Assembly (NCBI GenBank): GCA_021793115.1
Contig: JAJYTJ010000177.1
Coordinates: 1-7,491 of the forward strand
DNA from: Actinomycetes bacterium
Lineage (GTDB): Bacteria; Actinomycetota; Actinomycetes; Actinomycetales; Cellulomonadaceae
Reading direction: 5' to 3'
DNA length: 7,491 nt
Position 1 is the stretch's first letter. Every line of letters begins with the position of its first letter. This document shows, one piece after another, positions 1-4,908 of the stretch. A model generated the notes under the pieces. That model had not been told where the DNA came from. It searched no databases and saw only the letters and a program-made list of their open reading frames with translations. The translations under genes and the position numbers were made by a program.

Positions 1-624
1 CGGCCACCCGAACGCGACGGGGCCGACGATCCCCCGCTGCCGGATGCCCGCATCGGGTCGAGCGCCGGGACCGACGTGCGGAACGGCGTGCGGAACGGTG
101 TGCGGAACGGCGTGGGGAACGGCGTGGGGAACGGCGTGGGGAACCGCGTGGGGAACCGCGTGGGGAACCGCGTGGGGGCTGGCGCCGACGTTGGTCCGGG
201 CACGTGGCCGGGCGTGGCGTCGCGGCCCCTCGTCGTGGTGCTCGCGGCCACCGACCCCGCCAACCCCTACGGCGCCGCCCTGGCGTGGCCAGATCCCCAG
301 GTACCCGACGGCCAGCCACCGCGGCACCGGCCGGGCCGCAAGGCCGGGGCGCTCATCGTCCTCGTGGACGGCGCGCCGGCGCTCTACGTCGAACGGGGCG
401 GGCGTACCACGCTGACGTTCACCACCGACCCCACCGCGCTCGAGGCCGCGGCGGACGCGGTGGGCGAGGCGGTGCGGGCCGGACGTACGGGGCGCCTCAC
501 CATCGACACGGTGGACGGCGTGCCGGTGCTGGGCGGCGCGCTGCGCGGTGGCCTCGGCACCGCCCTCGTGGCGGCCGGGTTCACGCCGACGCCGAGCGGT
601 CTGCGCCTGCGGGACCAGCCGTGA
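1..624 (+). CDS. lhr: ATP-dependent helicase Lhr, C-terminal part (5' end outside window)
   Basis: This is the 3' end of a large helicase gene; the reading frame is open from base 1 to the TGA at 622-624 (207 codons visible). The Lhr signature near the C-terminus is clear: LVVVLAATDPANPYGAALAW at about residues 76-95, then RKAGALIVLVDGAPALYVERG and a conserved end (TLTFTTDP, LRGGLGTALVAAGFTPTPSG). Lhr is a superfamily 2 DNA helicase. In actinobacteria it is a long protein involved in DNA damage responses, and only its extreme C-terminal domain is seen here; the helicase motifs lie upstream of the window. Residues 26-60 are an inserted low-complexity linker built from a 12-bp tandem repeat, just before the conserved block. 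The next gene on the same strand is a Nei2-like glycosylase, the pairing known from Mycobacterium tuberculosis (Rv3296-Rv3297). Any ATG/GTG in the repeat is internal to the gene, not its start. Confidence 0.87.
   Translation, partial: RPPERDGADDPPLPDARIGSSAGTDVRNGVRNGVRNGVGNGVGNGVGNRVGNRVGNRVGAGADVGPGTWPGVASRPLVVVLAATDPANPYGAALAWPDPQVPDGQPPRHRPGRKAGALIVLVDGAPALYVERGGRTTLTFTTDPTALEAAADAVGEAVRAGRTGRLTIDTVDGVPVLGGALRGGLGTALVAAGFTPTPSGLRLRDQP
76..180 (+). repeat. 12-bp in-frame tandem repeat (minisatellite) in lhr
   Basis: There are eight full 12-bp units (76-171) and a partial ninth (172-180). The units fall in three ordered blocks: GTGCGGAACGG(C/T) three times, GTGGGGAACGGC twice, GTGGGGAACCGC three times. 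They encode Val-Arg-Asn-Gly x3, Val-Gly-Asn-Gly x2 and Val-Gly-Asn-Arg x3. Neighbouring blocks differ by one base, as expected from slippage or unequal recombination. Since 12 is a multiple of 3, copy-number change would keep the lhr frame. Confidence 0.95.
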
Positions 625-630
625 AGCCGG

Positions 631-646
631 CGGTCGGGACCGACCG
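631..646 (+). other. Small inverted repeat just after lhr stop
   Basis: A perfect 6-bp stem (CGGTCG / CGACCG) with a 4-base loop (637-640) begins seven bases after the lhr stop. There is no T-run behind it, so it is not a typical intrinsic terminator. It could weaken read-through between lhr and the glycosylase gene or be chance in GC-rich DNA. Confidence 0.25.
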
Positions 647-704
647 GCGGGTCGCGCGGCCTCCCGTCGACGTCCGGGCCGCAGAGCGCGGCGCCGGCCT
701 GGCC

Positions 705-710
705 AGGGGG
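705..710 (+). promoter_or_regulatory. Ribosome-binding site of the Nei2-like gene
   Basis: AGGGGG lies 7 nt upstream of the GTG at 718. It supports this start, which is also demanded by the catalytic Pro2-Glu3 dipeptide that must directly follow the initiator. Confidence 0.7.
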
Positions 711-717
711 CGCGCCC

Positions 718-1593
718 GTGCCTGAGGGCGACATCCTGCGGCGCACGGCCGCGGCGCTGGACGCGGTCCTCGCCGGCCGCGGGCTGGTGCGGGCGGAGCT
801 GCGCTGGCCGTCCGCGGGCGGCATCGACCTCGTGGGCCGCACCGTGCTGGGCACGCGCCCCTACGGCAAGCACCTGCTCACGCGGCTGGACGACGGCCGG
901 ACCGTGCGCACACACCTGCGCATGGACGGGATGTGGCGTGTGCGCCACGCCGGCGACCCGCAGGTGCCGATCGGCCGGCCGGACGTGCGCGCCGTGCTGG
1001 CCACCGAGGCCGGCACGGCGGTCGGCATCCTGCTCGGCATGCTGGACGTGGTCCGGACCCGGGACGAGCAGCGCCTCGTCGGCACCCTGGGTCCCGACCT
1101 GCTGGACGACACGTTCGACCCGGGCGACGGCCCGGCGACCGGGATCCCGCCGGGCCGGACCGGCCCGCTGGGCATCGACGCTCCCGGCGGCATGGCCGCC
1201 ATCCCGCCGGGACCGGGGATCGACGAGGCGCTGCGCCGCTGGGCCGCGTGCGGTGCGACGCCGGTGGCCGAGGTGCTGCTCGACCAGCACGTGGTGGCCG
1301 GGATCGGCACCATCTTCATGGCGGAGTCGCTGTTCGCGCTCCGGCTATGGCCGTGGACCCCGGCCGACGAGGTACACGACCCGGCCCGGGTGCTGCGCAC
1401 CGCCCGCCGCCTCATGTCCGACTCGGTGCGCCTGCGCACGCCGCCGGGCCGCGTCCACGCCCGGGAGGGCCTGCGCTGCGTGCGCTGCGGCGGGCTCGTC
1501 GCCCGCGACCAGGCGCGGCGACCACCCATGCAGCGACCCGTGTTCTGGTGCCCGCGCTGCCAGGCGGCACCGCGCACGCCGCCCCGGACCTAG
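718..1593 (+). CDS. nei: Fpg/Nei-family DNA glycosylase/AP lyase (Nei2-like)
   Basis: This is a bifunctional base-excision repair enzyme that removes oxidised bases and cuts the resulting abasic site. The GTG start gives M-P-E-G-D, placing Pro2 (Schiff-base nucleophile) and Glu3 exactly as the family requires. Lys51 in YGKHLL is the conserved beta-hairpin lysine, followed by HLRMDG (66-71). The helix-two-turn-helix segment is LLDQHVVAGIGTIFMAESLF (about 185-204). The C-terminal zinc finger is Cys254, Cys257, Cys278 and Cys281, with Arg273 in the QRPVFW hairpin matching the DNA-contacting arginine of the family. At 291 residues the length is usual or slightly long, because of a Gly/Pro-rich insert at about 134-165. 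Two oddities are a Thr where the family usually has Asn (GIGN to GIGT198) and a 20-residue finger loop instead of about 16. The gene lies 93 bp after lhr, suggesting co-expression, and converges on clgR. Confidence 0.88.
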   Translation: MPEGDILRRTAAALDAVLAGRGLVRAELRWPSAGGIDLVGRTVLGTRPYGKHLLTRLDDGRTVRTHLRMDGMWRVRHAGDPQVPIGRPDVRAVLATEAGTAVGILLGMLDVVRTRDEQRLVGTLGPDLLDDTFDPGDGPATGIPPGRTGPLGIDAPGGMAAIPPGPGIDEALRRWAACGATPVAEVLLDQHVVAGIGTIFMAESLFALRLWPWTPADEVHDPARVLRTARRLMSDSVRLRTPPGRVHAREGLRCVRCGGLVARDQARRPPMQRPVFWCPRCQAAPRTPPRT

Positions 1594-1605
1594 CCGATCC
1601 GGTAC

Positions 1606-1637
1606 CGGTGTCCGGCGGTCGTGACCTGGAGACACCG
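1606..1637. terminator. Possible bidirectional terminator hairpin between nei and clgR
   Basis: The 49-bp gap between the two convergent stop codons contains a 7-bp inverted repeat, CGGTGTC (1606-1612) and GACACCG (1631-1637). A small nested GGTC/GACC pair (1617-1626) lies inside the loop. A 10-bp palindrome CCGGTACCGG (1599-1608) overlaps its left arm. There is no T-run on either side, so this rests on position and symmetry only. Confidence 0.3.
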
Positions 1638-1642
1638 AGCCG

Positions 1643-1960
1643 TCAGCCGACGGGCGCGAGCTCCGCCCCGCGGCCCCAGCCGTCGAAGGCCAGGTCAGCG
1701 GGCACCGTGTCCGGGATCAGCAGACCCTCGGCCACGGCGATCCGGTCTGCCGCCTCGCGCAGCACGAGCGACATCGGTACGTCGAGCGCGTCGCAGATGC
1801 TCCACAGCAGCTCGCTCGACGCCTCCTTCTGCCCGCGCTCGACCTCGGAGAGGTACCCGAGCGACACCCGGGCCGCGGACGACACCTCGCGGAGGGTCCG
1901 CCCCTGACGCTGCCGTGCATCGCGCAGCACATCACCGATGTGGTGTCGAAGGACCACCAT
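1643..1960 (-). CDS. clgR: ClgR-type XRE/HTH transcriptional regulator
   Basis: This is a short (105 aa) DNA-binding activator of the Cro/C1-XRE type. The N-terminal segment has the ClgR pattern: [20 protein letters not shown], then [20 protein letters not shown] and [17 protein letters not shown]. The helix-turn-helix lies at about residues 22-42. In Streptomyces, Corynebacterium and Mycobacterium, ClgR activates clp protease and chaperone genes. The ATG at 1960 is chosen because it directly precedes the conserved domain and has a strong ribosome-binding site. The frame is open further upstream, to 2149, but that extension does not look like protein and would overlap the end of cinA. The gene follows pgsA-cinA on the same strand, as commonly seen near ftsK in actinobacteria. 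The tail ends Ala-Pro-Val-Gly, without the terminal Ala-Ala that marks Streptomyces ClgR for ClpP turnover. The 169-bp gap upstream suggests that it has its own control. Confidence 0.87.
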   Translation of the reverse strand: MVVLRHHIGDVLRDARQRQGRTLREVSSAARVSLGYLSEVERGQKEASSELLWSICDALDVPMSLVLREAADRIAVAEGLLIPDTVPADLAFDGWGRGAELAPVG

Positions 1961-1965
1961 GTGGG

Positions 1966-1975
1966 CTCCCCCCTT
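1966..1975 (-). promoter_or_regulatory. Ribosome-binding site of clgR
   Basis: Read on the minus strand, AAGGGGGGAG lies 5 nt before the ATG at 1960. It is the most purine-rich stretch in the gap and decides the start against the longer upstream open frame. Confidence 0.75.
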
Positions 1976-1985
1976 CGTGTCACGA

Positions 1986-2003
1986 GCCGGGCCCGAGCCC
2001 GGC
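1986..2003 (-). other. Stable hairpin in the clgR leader
   Basis: A perfect 7-bp GC stem (GCCGGGC / GCCCGGC) closes a 4-base loop (1993-1996). It sits 10 bp upstream of the clgR ribosome-binding site. It could end transcripts arriving from cinA, though it has no T-run, or modulate clgR translation. The structure is visible; the role is unknown. Confidence 0.35.
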
Positions 2004-2059
2004 GCTCCCGTCCGACCGTTCGCCGCGACAGCCGCTCGCGCGTCTGCCGGACGATGTCC

Positions 2060-2065
2060 ACCGTA
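2060..2065 (-). promoter_or_regulatory. Weak -10 candidate for clgR
   Basis: TACGGT on the minus strand fits TAnnnT and would give a leader of about 90 nt. No -35 hexamer is found at 16-18 bp. The motif alone has a real chance of being accidental. A GTGA-N4-GTGA direct repeat (2068-2079) lies just upstream of it on the transcribed side. Confidence 0.25.
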
Positions 2066-2129
2066 CCGTGAGCCTGTGACACGTGCCCCGTCGCGGCGGC
2101 CCAACGGCCGGTTGACCATCACGGCGGGT

Positions 2130-2651
2130 TCAACGTGGCGTGGCCGCATCCTGTTCCCCGGCGCCCCCGAGGGCCGCCAGGGCCAGCTCGAGCACCCCGC
2201 GCACCGTCGCGGCCCGCACGGCGGCCCGATCGCCGGGGAGGGTCCACGAGCCGACGCGCGTGAGCACCGGCGTCACGACCGCGACGTGCACCGTCCCGGG
2301 GGGCCAGCCGTCCTGCGGGTCGGGTCCGGCCACGCCGGTGGTGGCGAGCCCGACGTCGGACCCCAGCCGCTCCCGCACGCCGGCCGCCATGGCGGCGGCC
2401 ACCGCAGGATCCACCGCGCCGCGCGCGGCGAGCAGCTCGCCGCTCACGCCGAGCAGCGCGGCCTTGAGGTCGGTCGCATAGGCGACGACGCCGCCGCGCA
2501 GCACGCGTGAGGCGCCCGGAACGTCGACGAGCCGCGCGCACACCGCACCGCCCGTGAGGGACTCCGCGACGGACAGCGACCAGCCCGCGGTCTCCAGCGT
2601 CGCCAGCAGCCGCGCCGCGACGTCGGCGTCCCGCTCTGCCGGGCCGGGCAC
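2130..2651 (-). CDS. cinA: CinA C-terminal domain protein / nicotinamide-nucleotide amidohydrolase (PncC-like)
   Basis: This is a stand-alone CinA C-terminal domain (173 aa). Characterised members (PncC) deamidate nicotinamide mononucleotide to nicotinic acid mononucleotide, feeding NAD back into use. Visible motifs are SVAESLTGG (27-35, with Ser31 the expected nucleophile), Tyr58 and Lys63 in [15 protein letters not shown], and TTGVAGPDP followed by PPGTVHVAV (about 104-125). The N-terminal MoaB/COG1058-like half of full-length CinA is absent, which is normal for the short form in actinobacteria. The GTG start lies one base after the TGA of pgsA (TGA-C-GTG on the minus strand), with no clear ribosome-binding site, so translation is probably coupled to pgsA. 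The enzymatic role is inferred from the family; the competence role suggested by the name cinA is not supported here. Confidence 0.9.
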   Translation of the reverse strand: MPGPAERDADVAARLLATLETAGWSLSVAESLTGGAVCARLVDVPGASRVLRGGVVAYATDLKAALLGVSGELLAARGAVDPAVAAAMAAGVRERLGSDVGLATTGVAGPDPQDGWPPGTVHVAVVTPVLTRVGSWTLPGDRAAVRAATVRGVLELALAALGGAGEQDAATPR

Positions 2652-2652
2652 G

Positions 2653-3354
2653 TCAGACGCCGGCGGGACGAGCGGGTCCGGCCGCGTCGTTCGTCGGGCC
2701 GGGAACCGGGCCCGGAGCCGACGAGCCCGTCGCGGCTTCCCGGGCCGCAGGTCCCGCCGGGGCGCCCGCCTTCGCGCGCAGCGCCGCGGCGTCGCGCCAG
2801 ACCCGGACCGCGGTGCGCACGTAGTCCAGACCCGTCACCACGGTGAGGACCACCGCAACGACCATGAGGACCCACGCGACCGCCGTCAGCCAGCCCGGCA
2901 GGGAGTGCAGCGGCAGGAGGAACACGGCGATCGCCGCGGTCTGCAGCACCGTCTTGAGCTTGCCGCCCTTGGACGCCGGCAGCACGAGGTAGCGCAGCAG
3001 GAAGAAGCGCATGACCGTGATGCCCAGCTCGCGCACGAGGATGACGACCGTCACCCACCACGGCAGGTTTCCGAGCACCGACAGGCAGACGAGCGCGGCG
3101 CCCATGAGCAGCTTGTCGGCGATGGGGTCGAGCATCTTGCCGAGGTCGGTGACGAGGTTGTTGCGCCGGGCGATCCAGCCGTCGAACCGGTCGGTCGCCG
3201 CCGCCAGGAGGAACAGCCCGAGCGCCACCAGGCGCATCGCGACGCCATGGCCGTGGTCCCACAGGAGGGCCACGACGAACACCGGCACGAGCACGATGCG
3301 CAGCACCGTGAGCACGTTCGCCGGGTTCCAGGCGGAGGGGGCTGCGTCGACCAC
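2653..3354 (-). CDS. pgsA: CDP-diacylglycerol-glycerol-3-phosphate 3-phosphatidyltransferase
   Basis: This integral membrane enzyme makes phosphatidylglycerol phosphate from CDP-diacylglycerol and glycerol 3-phosphate, the first committed step to phosphatidylglycerol and cardiolipin. The CDP-alcohol phosphotransferase motif is complete: Asp55, Asp58-Gly59, Ala62-Arg63, Gly72, Asp76 and Asp80. The N-terminal NPANVLTVLRIVLVPVF is also typical. Several hydrophobic helices follow, at about 13-31, 40-54, 82-112 and 133-170. The last 40 or so residues form an Ala/Pro/Gly-rich tail beyond the usual end, of unknown use. The GTG at 3354 is the first possible start, since an in-frame TAG lies four codons upstream (3364-3366). 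There is no good ribosome-binding site; instead a -10-like hexamer sits 6 nt before the start. The gene is first in a likely pgsA-cinA(-clgR) unit and diverges from the CapA-like gene. A related CDP-alcohol phosphotransferase with another acceptor is possible but less likely. Confidence 0.93.
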   Translation of the reverse strand: MVDAAPSAWNPANVLTVLRIVLVPVFVVALLWDHGHGVAMRLVALGLFLLAAATDRFDGWIARRNNLVTDLGKMLDPIADKLLMGAALVCLSVLGNLPWWVTVVILVRELGITVMRFFLLRYLVLPASKGGKLKTVLQTAAIAVFLLPLHSLPGWLTAVAWVLMVVAVVLTVVTGLDYVRTAVRVWRDAAALRAKAGAPAGPAAREAATGSSAPGPVPGPTNDAAGPARPAGV

Positions 3355-3360
3355 GCGGCC

Positions 3361-3366
3361 AGCCTA
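3361..3366 (-). promoter_or_regulatory. -10 element of pgsA, probable leaderless promoter
   Basis: TAGGCT (minus strand) fits TAnnnT and ends 6 nt before the GTG of pgsA, so transcription would begin at or next to the start codon. This agrees with the missing ribosome-binding site. The -35 position (3384-3389) reads GTCGCA, only 3 of 6 matches to TTGACA. Confidence 0.5.
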
Positions 3367-3384
3367 GGGGCACGGCGCGCGAGT

Positions 3385-3438
3385 GCGACCCGCCCGGACC
3401 GCGCGCCGCCGGCCACGGTCGCCCGGAGGCGACCCGCC
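3385..3438. repeat. Pair of 10-bp direct repeats between pgsA and the CapA-like gene
   Basis: GCGACCCGCC occurs at 3385-3394 and again at 3429-3438, 44 bp apart (about four helical turns). The first overlaps the expected -35 region of pgsA; the second lies just upstream of the expected -35 region of the CapA-like gene. They may be binding sites shared by the two divergent promoters, or chance in GC-rich DNA. Confidence 0.35.
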
Positions 3439-3466
3439 GCATGCCGGCGCAGGTGGCGCGCACCAC

Positions 3467-3472
3467 TACCCT
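3467..3472 (+). promoter_or_regulatory. -10 element of the CapA-like gene, probable leaderless promoter
   Basis: TACCCT fits TAnnnT and is followed by 7 nt and then the GTG at 3480, placing the likely transcription start on the start codon. It lies inside the longer open frame beginning at ATG 3441. If this promoter is used, the ATG cannot be the start. No convincing -35 box is seen. Confidence 0.5.
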
Positions 3473-3479
3473 CGGGCGC

Positions 3480-4805
3480 GTGAGGCACGCTCGCACCCGG
3501 CCGCGGCCGGTGGTGTCGGTGATCATCGCCGCAGTCCTCGTCGTGGGGGGCGCGGCGGGCGCCGGGTTCGCCGCGTACCGCGCGACCGACGACCCCCCGG
3601 GCCCCGGCGTCGACGCCGCCGCCACGCGCGGAACCACCCCCGGGCCCGCCCCCTCGACGGCACCCACCCCGACACCCGCCCCCACCGCGGACCCCGACGC
3701 GACCTTCACCATCGTCGCGGCCGGCGACTTCCTCATGCACGGTCCGGTGAACGCCGACGCCGCCACGCCCGGGGGCGGCTACGACTACTCCGCCGAGCTG
3801 GCGCCGCTCGACCCGTGGATCCAGGGCGCCGACCTCGCGCTGTGCCACCTCGAGGTGCCCGTCGCGCCGCCCGGCACCAAGCCCAGCGGGTACCCCGTGT
3901 TCGGGTCGCCGGCGCAGATCATCCCCGCCATCAAGGCCCAGGGGTGGGACGGCTGCTCGACGGCCTCCAACCACTCGGTGGACCGGGGCTTCGCCGGCAT
4001 CAGGACGACGCTCGACGACCTCGACGCGGCCGGCCTCGGCCACTCCGGGACCGCACGCAGCGCAGCCGAGGAGGCCACGCCCCAGCTCTACCGGCTGGAG
4101 CGGGCGGGCCGCACCATCACCGTCGCGGACATCGCGGCCACCTATGCCACCAACGGGATGCCGGTCGACGCCGACAAGCCCTGGTCCGTGGACCGGATCG
4201 ACGTGCCCCGCATCGTCGCGCAGGCCACGGCGGCGCGCGCGGCGGGCGCCGACTTCGTCATCGCCACGATCCACGCCGGCAACGAGTACCAGACCCAGCC
4301 CGACGCCCAGCAGCAGCAGGTGAGCCAGCAGCTGGCGGACTCCGGCGTCATCGACCTCGTCATCGGCCACCACGTGCACGTGCCGCAGCCCATCGCCAAG
4401 CTCACGGGTGGCCCGCGCGGCGAGGGGATGTGGGTGGCCTACGGGCTGGGCAACTACACCTCGAACCAGGACGCGAGCACGGTGGGCATCGCGCGCACCG
4501 ACTCCGGGATCCTCCTGACGGTCCACGTGACGAGCCAGGGCGCCTTCCCGGCGGAGGGCCGCGCCGCGGGACCGGCGCGCGTCACCGGCGTCGAGTGGAC
4601 CCCGATCACGGTGGACCGGCGCGGCGGCCACAAGGTCTACGCGATGCCGGACATCGCGCACGGCACGCACACGCTCCCCGCCGCGGAGGTCGCGGCACGA
4701 GCGGCGCGTGTCGCGGCTGCCGCCGGCACCGCCGCGCCGGAGCGGACCACTCCCCTGACCCCCACCGGGCCACCCCCGGTCGTCGTGCCCCGCGCCGCCA
4801 GCTGA
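3480..4805 (+). CDS. CapA-family protein, membrane-anchored metallophosphatase fold
   Basis: This is a PGA_cap/CapA-type protein (441 aa from the GTG) with a calcineurin-like metallophosphatase fold. A short basic N-terminus precedes one membrane segment (about 10-33, VVSVIIAAVLVVGG), then a Pro/Thr/Ala-rich spacer (about 36-74), so the domain probably faces outside. Motifs in order are AAGDFLMHG (Asp83), LCHLEVPV (122-129), STASNH (160-165), IHAGNEY (His265), IGHHVHVPQP (295-304) and YGLGNYTSNQ (321-330). These supply the usual Asp, Asn and His metal ligands. A Pro-rich tail ends the protein. Family members include CapA of poly-gamma-glutamate capsule synthesis, but no capB or capC is nearby, so capsule function is not supported and the substrate is unknown. 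The alternative start is ATG 3441, with GGAGG 11 nt upstream (3425-3429), which adds 13 residues. I prefer GTG 3480 because of the -10 element spaced for a leaderless mRNA. The gene lies alone, divergent from pgsA and convergent with ftsK. Confidence 0.85.
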   Translation: MRHARTRPRPVVSVIIAAVLVVGGAAGAGFAAYRATDDPPGPGVDAAATRGTTPGPAPSTAPTPTPAPTADPDATFTIVAAGDFLMHGPVNADAATPGGGYDYSAELAPLDPWIQGADLALCHLEVPVAPPGTKPSGYPVFGSPAQIIPAIKAQGWDGCSTASNHSVDRGFAGIRTTLDDLDAAGLGHSGTARSAAEEATPQLYRLERAGRTITVADIAATYATNGMPVDADKPWSVDRIDVPRIVAQATAARAAGADFVIATIHAGNEYQTQPDAQQQQVSQQLADSGVIDLVIGHHVHVPQPIAKLTGGPRGEGMWVAYGLGNYTSNQDASTVGIARTDSGILLTVHVTSQGAFPAEGRAAGPARVTGVEWTPITVDRRGGHKVYAMPDIAHGTHTLPAAEVAARAARVAAAAGTAAPERTTPLTPTGPPPVVVPRAAS

Positions 4806-4859
4806 GGCCGAGGGCGACGAGCCCGGCGGCGGGTCCGGGGGCGGCGCCAGGCCGGCGCG

Positions 4860-4908
4860 GACCACCGACCGCCGATCAGCGACCGCCGATCAGCGATCAG
4901 CGATCGTT
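4860..4908. repeat. 7-bp-periodic repeat array across the ftsK stop codon
   Basis: Seven consecutive heptads start at 4860: GACCACC, GACCGCC, GATCAGC, GACCGCC, GATCAGC, GATCAGC, GATCGTT. They include a perfect 14-bp direct repeat (4867-4880 and 4881-4894). The array fills the end of the 91-bp gap after the CapA-like gene and runs over the TGA (4897-4899) and last three codons of ftsK. No good terminator hairpin is seen in the rest of the gap (4806-4859); the best is a 5-bp stem at 4844-4858. Confidence 0.8.

Noticed and set aside
76..171. CRISPR-like or mobile-element repeat
   Set aside because: The units are directly adjacent 12-mers without spacers, in frame within lhr, and no cas gene, transposase or flanking terminal repeats are present.
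44..415. A second frame through the lhr repeat reading Ala-Trp-Gly-Thr repeats
   Set aside because: The pattern only mirrors the 12-bp DNA repeat in another frame; the Lhr frame downstream is clearly the coding one.
2018..2023. GCGAAC (minus strand) as a ClgR operator for autoregulation
   Set aside because: Only one half resembles the remembered ClgR box; the expected spaced GCG partner is absent, so autoregulation is not claimed.
1961..2149. N-terminal extension of the clgR frame up to 2149
   Set aside because: It has no similarity to ClgR, contains the strong ribosome-binding site for ATG 1960, and would overlap the end of cinA.
4806..4859. Intrinsic terminator between the CapA-like gene and ftsK
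   Set aside because: Only 4-5-bp GC stems (such as 4844-4858) and no T-run are found; such stems are everywhere in DNA this GC-rich.
2444..4865. Long minus-strand frames (440 and 604 codons) opposite the CapA-like gene and across pgsA
   Set aside because: They have no domain signature and span the end of pgsA and the divergent promoter region; the real genes in these stretches have strong motifs.
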